Assembly: GCF_947179515.1 (NCBI RefSeq)
Contig: NC_067481.1
Span: 91,698,598 to 91,762,597, forward strand
Reading direction: 5' to 3'
Source of the DNA: Apodemus sylvaticus
Taxonomy: Eukaryota; Chordata; Mammalia; Rodentia; Muridae
Length of the DNA: 64,000 nt
Shown: piece by piece, positions 55,681 to 64,000 of the stretch
How positions within the stretch are numbered: position 1 is the stretch's first letter
Layout: the number at the start of each line of letters is the position of its first letter
Translations under genes and position numbers: made by a program
Notes under the pieces: model-generated
What the model saw: only the letters and a program-made list of their open reading frames with translations
What the model was told of the DNA's origin: nothing
The model's database searches: none

Positions 55681-57062
55681 CTGTTTACTGTTTACTCAAG
55701 CTAAATTCACTCATTCCTTACCATGAGTCACAGAAGTGGTTGCAAGAAAATAAAAAAATATATATATGCTCATGTCAAGATGTCTCTGCCCTCAAAAAGG
55801 TGTGCTCATCTCTGACATGAATGAATACTGGATTCTATTGGCTTAAGGAGTCAGTGAGTATCATGGGGAGAGATAAGTACAGCCTTCAGAATTCCGGACA
55901 CAGTCCAAAACCACCGGCTGTAACACCATGTTTCTGAAACTTGATCATGTTTCTCATTGATTTCCATCCTGAAATTGGAAGTCTTTGCCCTCAAGACATA
56001 ATAAAAGCCACAGGAAAGAAAGTAGGAAAGCCCCACCCCCTTAATATTTAAAGGAGAATGATTTTTATACAAAATACTCATTTGTCTGCTTAAAAGTAAA
56101 TTACATTGTGGTGCCAGTTGGGGTTGAGACCGGAACACTTTTGATTTATGGCTTCTGGAAGGAGAGGCCCAGCTAATGAGATTTGCTCTTCTCTTCAGCC
56201 TAGACTAGCGGGGTGGCAGCTAAAGACCCCAGGCCAGAGGAGCACGTTGCTGGTGTTTGCCTCATGCCCCTGCTCTAGTGCTAATGTCTGTCCTGCACAT
56301 ACCCAGATTTCAGACCCATGTCTGCTGTCTGTCTATAGACAGGAGAAACCAAGGAAGGGGGATAGAGGGTAGGGGGATGGTTCTGGTCCCATTTTTTCCT
56401 CGTGTGGTCCACAGAACCTGGCCACGATACAACTCTCTGCTCTCGATCAGCCCTCCACCCCGCCCAGCAGCTCCCTGCCTTCAGTCTCCTGCCCACCCCC
56501 AGCCAAGGACTGTGCTCAGTTTGGGACCTGGACACGGGTCCAGCCAGCGATGCTCGCAGGCCATGCACTTAGCATAAGAACCAAGTGAGATCCACATGGA
56601 GCGCCCTGGGGCTCATCTCAGAATCTGGTCCAATGGAGGGTTCCCATGGCAACTAGGAGGTAGAGGAACGAAAAGAGCCAGCGCCGGACATAACGTCGTT
56701 GGCTCTGGGATGGAGATCAGCTAAGGCTTGAGTCACACATGTGGGAGTCACCCGTGATATGAAGCACACTGTACGCCACATACGGGTCTTGTGTATGATG
56801 TGTGGTTGCACTTGAATCATCCTGCAGTTAAAGGTGAGAATCTCCCCATCTGAAACCTTCCTCCATTTCACACCCTAACCTAACTGAAGATATCCCTGAG
56901 TTCTCAGATCAGCAAGGGTCGGAAGCAAAAGACCACACTAGTCATTGCTTACTGGGCGCCACGGTCCACACTTTAACTCTTTGCAATTTGACATAAAGAT
57001 ATGTACTTCACAGCCACTCACCTCACGCTTTGATTAAGAACCTAAAAATGGAAAAAATTAAA
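55681..57062. other. Unique noncoding DNA
   Basis: No repeat or exon recognised. The stretch 55960-56110 is AT-rich. Confidence 0.5.
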
Positions 57063-57204
57063 AGCCAAATTTAATTGGTGGCACATGTCTTTAATGTCAG
57101 CACTTGGGGGGCAGAGGCAGGCAGATCTCTGAGTTGAAAGCCAGCCTGCTCTACCAAGTGAGTTCAGGACAGCCAGGGCTACACAGAAAAACATTATCTC
57201 AAAA
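57063..57204 (+). mobile_element. B1 SINE
   Basis: Clear B1: 'ggtggcacatgtctttaatgtcagcacttgggg', 'gcagaggcaggcagatctctgagttgaaagccagcctgctctacc', 'gagttcaggacagccagggctacacag'. The left end is diverged. Confidence 0.93.
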
Positions 57205-57229
57205 CATTAATTAATTAATTAATTAAAAC
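57205..57229 (+). repeat. (ATTA)n tail of B1
   Basis: Five to six TTAA tetramers replacing the usual A-rich B1 tail. Confidence 0.95.
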
Positions 57230-58276
57230 CTAAAAACGTGATAGATACTATGCTGAACCGGTGGGTTGATCTTACGGCCCCCAGAGAAGCTCAGCCCTTC
57301 TTAACCTTTGTTTCCGCTTCCTGGGTCTCCTCTCAACATGCGAGACATGACAAAGAGCATCCCTTGCTAAGAGGAAGCACAGTAGCAGCAGAGTCCTTGT
57401 CTCTGGAAACGGTTGCAGACACCAGCAGAGGCTCTTACTGCCACCTGAAGTCTAGTCAGGAGAAGACACAAATCTACCATCAAATGACAATAGTCAGCAG
57501 TCATATTGTAGATCATGGGTCAGATTTCAGGCCACTGACACCTCCTACCTCACCCCGCCCACCATCTCACCAGCCTGTACCCTATGCATCCAGTAGGGAA
57601 CCTTAACCCATCTCTGCTGTTTCTCCTACATAGGGCAAGACATTGGAAAGATTCTCAGAATCAGAAGCCCAGTAAGAACTTTGTAGCTCCCACATTATGC
57701 TGGAGATGACTCCTTAGGCAACACATGACAGCCATATCTCCTGACTTCAGGTCACCTTCCAAGTCAGTTTCTTTTCCAAGTGTCCCCAGCTGTGATGAAC
57801 TGCTCCACTGAGATACTGGTACCCAAAGTATCCATGAGTTCTCCTGATGTTGCTCTAACCTTGTGTACAACCAGCCGGTTAAGAAACCCTGTCTAGTCTG
57901 CCTTTCAAGACTTTGAGGCAACCTTCTTCTCCTTTCCCTTCCATCCTTCCAGGTCCTGTTGTGTCACTGTCAAACCTGCCCAGGTCACTGAGCTGATTCC
58001 CTCTTGCTCTTCCCTATCCTGTCTCTACATCCTCCCGAGACCTTTCTCAGCTCTCGTCCAATCCTGTCTACATCTCTTCCCAAGACCTCAGGGTTACAGT
58101 CAAGCCTCCCTCACTTTTCTAGTCTAGTACCTAGCAACCCCCTCACATGCCTTCATTCAGAAGCCTTTGGTAAGCATCTCAGATGGTGAAGGAAAGCAAA
58201 GCATTGGCCAGAGAGCAGGAGCATGTGATTCTCCTACACAAGACAGTCCATGGATCTCTCTAAGGAGGCGTCACTT
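57230..58276. other. Unique noncoding DNA
   Basis: No exon or clear repeat. The pyrimidine-rich part (57900-58140) may be a decayed upstream portion of the L2 that ends at 58336. Confidence 0.45.
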
Positions 58277-58336
58277 TAGCAGTGTCTAGAACACTTAGTG
58301 GGTCCTCAGTAATATTTACTTAACTCATTCACTACA
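58277..58336 (+). mobile_element. L2 3' terminus
   Basis: 'agcagtgtctagaacacttagtgggtcctcagtaatatttacttaactcatt' follows 'cagtgcctagcacatagtaggtgctcaataaatatttgttgaa'. Confidence 0.68.
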
Positions 58337-58469
58337 GGAGTCATATCTGAACGACTGCAATGAAATATATGAGACAAGTCACTTGTAAGGATAGAAGGGG
58401 CTTTGGACTCAAAGGTCTGCGTGTCCCAATCCTAGATTAAGTGGTCCTTATATGGGGAACCTCTGGCTG

Positions 58470-58715
58470 GGACCACACATCACAGGTGTGTGACAGAAGA
58501 GAGTGACAGAATAAATCATTTACACTCAAAACAGGAGGCAAGAAGGAAGACTAAGAGTCCGCAGCCACAGATCACTTCAAGGACACTTCTCCAATGACTT
58601 AGGGACCTGCCATTAGACCCCACCTCTCAAAGACCCCCCACCTCTCAGTAATGCTCCCTAAGGACCAAACCCTAACATATGGGACTGTGGTGCTTTCATC
58701 CAACTATTGAAAGTC
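58470..58715 (-). mobile_element. Possible decayed MaLR LTR
   Basis: 'gccattagaccccacctctcaaag' and 'ggaccaaaccctaacatatggg' resemble the reverse complement of old MaLR LTRs. Weak; may be something else. Confidence 0.3.
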
Positions 58716-58793
58716 TCACTAAAAGGAATCCCTGACCATCTCCTAGAAATCTTTCCTTACAGTTAATCTTGTTCCTGGTCTTGGTGTGTGGTG

Positions 58794-58809
58794 TGAGAGA
58801 GTGAGAGAA

Positions 58810-58879
<70 letters not shown>
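58794..58879 (+). repeat. (GA)n microsatellite
   Basis: About 40 GA units, with GTGAGAGAAAGAGTG variants at the left edge. The only purine-strand example of the GA/TC tracts in this window. Confidence 0.98.
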
Positions 58880-58880
<1 letters not shown>

Positions 58881-58954
58881 ACGTGTTTTAATTAACCTGT
58901 GCAGCAAAGGGGACTGAAGCTCCAAACCCCAGAAGCCCTTTCTGCAAAAGGTTC

Positions 58955-59165
58955 TGGGCTCAGATAATAAAATGGTGCTTTCATTCTCATTAATGGGCAA
59001 TTGATTTAAGGACCAGACCCGGTGGGTTATTGATCAGTGTTAATCATTAGAAAATGCCAAGTTAATGAATCTAACTGCCAGGAGACCCCGGTGGGACTTG
59101 GAGAAAGCCAGTTAGACACAATAACCTTGTCCTCTTCCAGTTATGCAAAAATGTGGAATTTTCTC
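58955..59165. promoter_or_regulatory. Candidate conserved noncoding element
   Basis: Repeat-free and rich in TAAT-type words: CATTAATGGGCAATTG, GTTAATCATTAG, AGTTAATGAATC, plus a later CAATAACC. A similar block follows at 59340-59410 (GGACTAATTGTTATAC, GCATTATTAAC, TTTAATTTAG). Inference from composition. Confidence 0.42.
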
Positions 59166-59539
59166 AGGGAGGCAGGCAGTGAGTAGGAACAGGCTGAGCA
59201 GGCCTGACAGACTACCGTTAGCCTTTGAAGTGTGCCTCAGCTTCTCCTGTAAGACTCAAAATAAAGTTCACTTGAAAATGTTTTCTATTTACAGGAAATC
59301 TGCAGGCCTTCATGCCATACCTAGATTAGGCTTGACACGGTAATGGACTAATTGTTATACTGGCATTATTAACTGAAGTTCATGTTTAATTTAGATTGCC
59401 TTCGGTTTCACTCACTGTCCTTTCTCTGTTCCCGGGCACCACCTCACATCTAGTGGTTAAGTCTCCTCAGACTTCTGGTTGAATTTCTTCTCCTTCCTTC
59501 ATTTTTATGATGCTGACTACTTTCTCCTTTTCTTTTTAA
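59166..59539. other. Unique noncoding DNA
   Basis: Nothing recognised beyond the second TAAT-rich block at 59340-59410. Confidence 0.5.
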
Positions 59540-59741
59540 TCTGTAAGGATATTTTACCTGCATGTGTGTCAATGCCTGTGCCTGTGCCTCACACACACAG
59601 AAGCCAGAAGAAGACATTAGATCCCCTGGAAAAGTGGTTACAGATGGTTGTGAGCTGACATATAGGAAGTGAAAGTTAACCCCCTGGTCCCCTGGAAGAG
59701 CAGACAGTGCTTTTAACCACTGAGCCACCTCTCCACTCCTG
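59540..59741 (-). mobile_element. B3 SINE
   Basis: 'ttttacctgcatgtgtgtcaatgcctgtg', 'agaagccagaagaagacattagatcccctgg', 'gttacagatggttgtgagc', 'ccctggaagagcagacagtgcttttaaccactgagccacctctcc'. A tRNA-derived B2-class element in reverse complement. Confidence 0.9.
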
Positions 59742-59787
59742 ACTTTGACAGTTTCTTTTTAAATGTATCATTTTTGAAAGGAGGGAT

Positions 59788-59957
59788 TCATTTTATTTTA
59801 TGTGTATGAGTGCTCTATCTGCATGTACACGCATGCCAGAAGATGGCATCAGATCTGTTTATAGATGGTAGTGAGCCACCATGTTGCTGGGAATTGAACT
59901 CAGGACCTCAGAAAGAGCAGTCGGTGTTCTTAATAGCTGAGCCATCTCTCCAGTCCC
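59788..59957 (-). mobile_element. B2 SINE
   Basis: 'tttatgtgtatgagtgctctatctgcatgtac', 'gccagaagatggcatcagatctg', 'gagccaccatgttgctgggaattgaactcaggacctc' and 'aatagctgagccatctctccag' are a B2 in reverse complement. The CTCF-like word carried by many B2s ('ccagaagagggcatcag') is altered to CCAGAAGATGGCATC here. Confidence 0.93.
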
Positions 59958-60059
59958 ACTTTGACAATTTTAAGGAGGTATTCTGTAGATACTTGGCTTT
60001 TGTTGTTTGCTCATCTCAAAGTACATTCCTTGTGGTGTCCAGGGATCTGTTTTTTTTTA

Positions 60060-60224
60060 AATGTAGCCATGTATATATTAATGGTATTCACACTGTTTCA
60101 ATGTACACTACAGTGTTAAATCAAATCTATCCTCCCTCTATCGACCTTAACTCCCTGACACTTTCTCAACCTCGTGTCACCTCTGTTCCACACCCAGTTC
60201 AGTGCTTTAGCTACATAGGCTAGA
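60060..60224 (-). mobile_element. L1M relic, part 1
   Basis: 'cctccctctatcgaccttaactccctgac' and neighbours follow the reverse complement of the L1M 3' region. It is followed, after a minisatellite, by further collinear L1M text, so this is one element of about 1.1 kb broken by later expansions and a B1. Confidence 0.6.
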
Positions 60225-60665
60225 CAGACGTCAGATACAGATACAGATGTCAGATACAGGCAGATAGAGACATCGAACACAAACATATATTGACATCATA
60301 TACAGATAGATACAAACATCATATAAGACATCATATACAGACAGGTACAGACATCATACACAGGCATTTACAGACATCATACATAGATACAAACATCACA
60401 TACAGACATTATATGCAGATACAGACATCATATACAGACATATGCAGACATATATTGACATCATATACAGGCAGATACAAAAATCATATAAGACATCATA
60501 TACAGACAGGTACAGACATCATACACAGACATTTACAGACATCATACATAGATACAAACATCAAATACAGATGGATACAAATATCAAATACAGGTGGATA
60601 CAAATATCATATACAGACATTCTATGCAGACAGATACAGACATCGTATATGGACACAGACAAGGA
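60225..60665 (+). repeat. Higher-order minisatellite inside L1M
   Basis: Units of the type 'cagatacagacatcatata' (about 20-24 bp) over 440 bp. A long block starting TTGACATCATATACAG at 60290 is repeated at 60455 with few changes, giving a 165-bp higher-order period. One plus-strand frame of 162 codons runs through it (YRHHTQT-type), a consequence of the 165-bp (55-codon) period, not a gene. Confidence 0.95.
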
Positions 60666-60752
60666 CACATGATTCTCATTTTTCTATGTCTGACTCATTT
60701 AACTTCACATGGTGTCCTCTAGTTCCATCCATGTTGCTACAAGTGCCAGTTA
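60666..60752 (-). mobile_element. L1M relic, part 2
   Basis: 'tttctatgtctgactcatttaacttcacatggtgtcctctagttccatccatgttgctacaagtgccag' is the L1M reverse complement ('gtctggcttatttcacttagcataatgtcctccaggttcatccatgttg'). Confidence 0.82.
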
Positions 60753-60903
60753 TTGTTTTGTTTAGTTTTTCTAGATAGGGTTTCTCTGTGTAGCTCAGCT
60801 GTTCTGGAACTCACTCTGTAAACCAGGCTGGTCTCAAACTCACAAAGATCTGCCTGCTGTTGCTTCTTGAGTGCTGAGATTAAAGTGTGAGCAACCATCA
60901 CCT
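60753..60903 (-). mobile_element. B1 SINE inserted in L1M
   Basis: 'gatagggtttctctgtgtagctcagctgttctggaactcactctgtaaaccaggctggtctcaaactcac' and 'tgctgagattaaagtgtgagcaaccatca' are a full-length B1 reverse complement. L1M text stops at its left edge and resumes at its right edge, so it is a nested insertion. Confidence 0.93.
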
Positions 60904-60936
60904 TAATTTCTATTTTTCTTAATGGCTGAATATACC
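60904..60936 (-). mobile_element. L1M relic, part 3
   Basis: 'tttctatttttcttaatggctgaata' continues the L1M order ('ccttctttttaaggctgaataatattcc'). Confidence 0.7.
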
Positions 60937-60958
60937 TGTGGTGGTGGTGGTGGTGGTA

Positions 60959-61005
<47 letters not shown>

Positions 61006-61057
61006 TGTGTATGTGTGCATGTATGTGTGTGTGTATGTGTGTGTGTGTGTGTGTGTT
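60937..61057 (+). repeat. (GGT)n-(GT)n microsatellite
   Basis: Six GGT units, then GT units with GTAT interruptions. It probably expanded from the 'attccattgtgtgtata' block of the L1M. Confidence 0.97.
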
Positions 61058-61205
61058 ACATCTTCCTTACCCACCTCCCTCTCTGATGCACCTTCAGAAT
61101 GATCCCATATTATGATTAAGCAGTAAGCATGTGCAAGCAGGGATCTCTCTGCACTTCATTCCCTTAGTATGTGTACCCAGGGGGGATTCTGTGGATGTTT
61201 TGCAG
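61058..61205 (-). mobile_element. L1M relic, part 4
   Basis: 'gatgcaccttcagaatgatcccatattatgattaagcagtaagcatgtgcaagcagggatctctctgcacttcattcccttagtatgtgtacccag' follows the L1M reverse complement ('gatgggcacttaggttgattccatatc...ctgcaataaacatgggtgtgcaagtatctctttg...gtatatacccag'). Confidence 0.72.
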
Positions 61206-62012
61206 AATGTCCCCACTAGTCTCATATGAAACCCCCATCTTGATTAATCTGAGCTTTTGGAATGAAGAACACAGAGGCAAGTACCATCATTTCACAGGAT
61301 TTGAAAGGTGCACACTCTTCATATTGACTCACTACGCTGACCATGACCTCGGTCCCCTGCTAAGGTGGTATGTTCTGGTAATTCTCCCTCCCCGTGTGTG
61401 CAGATCTCTCAGGGAGGAAGTCATTCTGCACACCTCACAGGGCAGGAGTGAGGTTTCATTACCCACCTCACTATGGGTGTCTACCCAAGGTGACGGACTT
61501 CTATACAGACAACTGGCTTACGTTGCTGTGGGTTCATGGATGTCTACGTTAATGTCTACATCAACACATTAGATGATAATCTAATACTGTTTCTTATTTT
61601 TGTGTGAATCATCTCACTGTAGGCTAGAGGGAGCTCTTTAGTTTGCACTTATGTCCCTTTGTGTGACTTTGCCACTGAGGAGTGTGTATGTGTGTGCGCG
61701 CGCACGCTTTCTTTCACTACACAATCACACAATGCTCTGGGCCCCTCTTGGATATTTTCTACCAAATCCCAGGAGTCAGCCGTTTCTCCGAGGAACCCGA
61801 TCCTGCATTAGTTTTCATCATGGGTGGCCATTTGTTTTGTTTCTTTTATTAAGTAAGAAACTAAGCCATATTCACTGTGAAAAATTTCTGCGAGTATTTG
61901 GAGGAACAAAGATGAAAACAAATATTCCTCATAACACAAGGGCAGAGAAATTCCTCATTGGCACTTGGGTACTTCCCCCAGGTCCTTCTGCCAGAGGCTT
62001 TCCATCCCCTTT
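61206..62012. other. Unique noncoding DNA
   Basis: No exon recognised. A short GT/GC run occurs at 61683-61706 ('gtgtgtatgtgtgtgcgcgcgc'). Confidence 0.5.
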
Positions 62013-62226
62013 TCGTTATGTGTACGAATGTTTTGACTGCATGTATGCAATGTATGTAAGTGCACTATATGTATGCCTGGTACCTGCAGAGGCCAGAAGG
62101 GGCCACTGGGATACCCTGGAACTGGAGTTACAAAGGTAGGGAGCTGCCGTGTGGTACTGAGAACTGAACCCAGGGTCTCTACAAGAGCAACAAGTGAGCG
62201 TAACCACTGAGCCATCTCTCCAGCCC
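62013..62226 (-). mobile_element. B3 SINE
   Basis: 'gttatgtgtacgaatgttttgactgcatgtatgcaatg', 'cctggtacctgcagaggccagaaggggcc', 'taccctggaactggagttacaaagg', 'gaactgaacccagggtctctacaagagc', 'ccactgagccatctctccagcccc'. Near full length, reverse complement. Confidence 0.94.
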
Positions 62227-63354
62227 CTCAGTACTGGTTCTTGAGAAGTTCTTCCCATGGTTTTCTACTTGATCTCTCACAGGTCTGAGTGCATCCCCAG
62301 GGATGCCTTCTGTGCCAGTAACTGACTGGGGCAGAGGAGTCATGTGGATCTTTCTGGACCTTTTTGTTCTCTGGGTTATTTTGGACTCCTCCCTCACAGG
62401 CCCAAGAGGCCAAGAGTCAGGAAATGTCCATCTGACTCTGAAGAGGTGGTCATACTTCCTTATGAATCACAGTTGGCCTGACTTTCCAGGTCTCCAAAGA
62501 TTACGATGATGTATATAAAGGGTGGAAAGAGGGCCTGGCAAGTAAAAGCTGTTCTTATTATAATATTGTTATTAACACCCCAAAGGTGTAAGCACATAAT
62601 AAATACAGGCCTCTGTGTGGTAATCTCTGGAGTGTCCTACAGACTCTCACTAGGAAAAGGAAACAGCACTAGATTAGAGCCAAGAATTTTGGCCCCGAGT
62701 GATGACTCTACTGTCTGGTACAGAACATATAGCTTGCCTGTGTCTGTCCTTGTCTTTCAGAGAGTTGTTATATAAGCACCTAGTCAGCCAGCCCCAAAAA
62801 TCTCCTCATTCTTGGGCATATCAGAAATCATGACTTTCCTCTAACAGCAAGACTGGAGGCTGGGGGAGTGCAGGAGAGGAACCTGGTGCAAGGTTCCTGC
62901 TTGGCTTGGGAACCTACAAAGGGGAGGAAGAGACTACAAACACACAGCAGTATCAGTCAATGGTGCACAGCCTAAGAGCTGTCTTTGCCATGCTGTGTGG
63001 GCAGGGTGTCCAAGTAATTTCCAGAGTTTATCTGGATGGGTCCTGCTGATGGGCCCTTGTGACTAGGTGGCCAGACATGAAATTATTTCTCCTCTCCCTC
63101 TTAGGAGAATTCTCCCTGTGTCCCCAAGCTGGGTCATGTGACCCCAGAATCACAGCTCCACAACCACTTTGTTTCCTTTTCTCAGAATCTGCTATACCAT
63201 CCAACTGACCAGGCCACTCCTCTGAAGCTGTGAACAGGGAAGTTAAGCTCTCCCCAGACCTTAGTGCGGGCCCTAGTGATCTGCCTTTATTGAATGAATA
63301 AATTCAGGTAAACCAGAAGAATCTTCCCACATCAGTGCTATGAAAGAGATAAAC
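62227..63354. other. Unique noncoding DNA
   Basis: No repeat or exon recognised. Confidence 0.5.
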
Positions 63355-63485
63355 ATGGAATCAATATGATTTGAGTTAAATTACCTAATCTCTCTGAGTC
63401 TCAGTTTCACTTCCTGTAATATAGGTACATTAAGAATTCCCCCTCACATCAGAGGATTAAATGTGTTGAGAAAGATAATATATAT
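63355..63485 (+). mobile_element. MIR SINE
   Basis: 'attacctaatctctctgagtctcagtttcacttcctgtaatataggtac' and 'cagaggattaaatgtgttgagaaagataat' match the MIR core and 3' part. Confidence 0.85.
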
Positions 63486-63633
63486 ACCACCACTCTCTAG
63501 CCCTACTTGAATGTCCCTATGTTCTGGTGTTGTATTAGACTGTATATAATACATCTAAACTGGTGTATACAGCAACACTTAACAAATATTGCTTTCATTC
63601 TCCCAGAACTAATTTAAAGCTTATTTGTTAAAA

Positions 63634-63712
63634 AGATGGGTGGATGGGTAGATGGGCGGGTGACAGATGATGGATGGATAGTGGATAGATAATGGGTGGA
63701 CAATGGATAGAC
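63634..63712 (+). repeat. Degenerate GGAT array
   Basis: About 80 bp of GGAT/GGGT/GACA-type tetranucleotides, the fourth GGAT-class array in the window and on the same strand as the others. Confidence 0.93.
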
Positions 63713-63844
63713 AAAGGCTCGATAGAGCATCTTTCCAGTAGCAGGGGATAGCATAAGTGTGGAGATCCCACTGGCAGAGCAGAAGGTTGTGCCACTTTGG
63801 GATAACTATCCTGGACTTCAGAGAGCTCCTGGGCATGAAGGTTT

Positions 63845-63965
63845 GGCTTTAATTAAAGTCTCAGCACAGTGTTAAATGCCATTTTATTTCAGTTCATAAT
63901 TAACACTAATGAGACGAGCAGATCACAAACCGCACACATTTTGAGAAAGTGAAAAACAGCATCTG
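63845..63965. promoter_or_regulatory. Candidate conserved noncoding element
   Basis: Repeat-free block with GCTTTAATTAAAG (palindromic TTTAATTAAA), TTCATAATTAAC, ACTAATGAG and a GAGAAAGTGAAAAAC interferon-response-like word near the right edge. Composition-based inference; runs toward the window end. Confidence 0.4.
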
Positions 63966-64000
63966 AGCTCAGTGGTTTCCGTGTCTGCTCACCCCCGCCC

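Noticed and set aside
59788..59957. CTCF site in the B2 SINE
   Set aside because: The usual B2 word is altered (CCAGAAGATGGCATC) and no longer matches the core at key G positions; the two B3 copies nearby are also degenerate.
60290..60778. 162-codon frame
   Set aside because: Open only because the minisatellite period (165 bp) is a multiple of three; low-complexity YRHHTQT-type peptide.

Overview
Noncoding genomic DNA of a muroid rodent, most likely mouse or a close relative. The evidence is the repeat content: B1, B2, B3, B4/RSINE1 and ID-type SINEs, MT-type MaLR solo LTRs, a murine Lx-type L1 3' end, an ERV-K-type LTR and a URR1-like hAT element, on a background of old mammalian MIR, L2 and L1M repeats. 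Microsatellites are dense and long, as is typical of mouse. I cannot separate mouse from rat or another murid by eye. The few ID-type copies are old, which argues mildly against rat.

I find no protein-coding exon, rRNA, tRNA or CRISPR that I can support. Almost all long open frames lie in simple repeats (poly-Glu, YLSI-, HPSI- and HTHT-type frames), in L1 relics, or in unremarkable unique DNA. The only recognisable protein remnant is the C-terminal part of an L1 ORF2 at 15.9-16.35 kb on the minus strand. The window is best read as intergenic DNA or part of a long intron.

Layout. 0-16 kb: unique DNA with a GATA/GGAT/ACAT array, an L1M fragment, MIR/L2 relics, a B4-type SINE with a CA-rich minisatellite, and two small GC-rich tandem repeats. 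16-30 kb: an L1 3' end, TC tracts, an ACAT array, two related GGAT higher-order arrays and a 356-bp mirror-like polypyrimidine tract. 30-37 kb: an L2, two MT-type solo LTRs (one with a perfect 5-bp target duplication), a TA tract and a striking zero-length-exon splice motif. 37.5-41.7 kb: a 4.2-kb L1M relic split by a ~635-bp GT tract. 42-47 kb: SINEs, a GGT/GAT array, an ERV-K-like LTR with its own TATA box and duplicated GC boxes, and a 5'-inverted L1. 47-59 kb: mostly unique DNA, an 813-bp VNTR of 16-bp units and a hAT element. 59-64 kb: a cluster of minus-strand B3, B2, B1 and L1M copies, the L1M carrying a higher-order minisatellite.

Several AT-rich, repeat-free blocks dense in TAAT-type motifs look like conserved noncoding (enhancer-like) elements. 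Five CTCF-like motifs lie in the window, the leftmost pointing right and three others pointing left. Both are inferences that need alignment or chromatin data.
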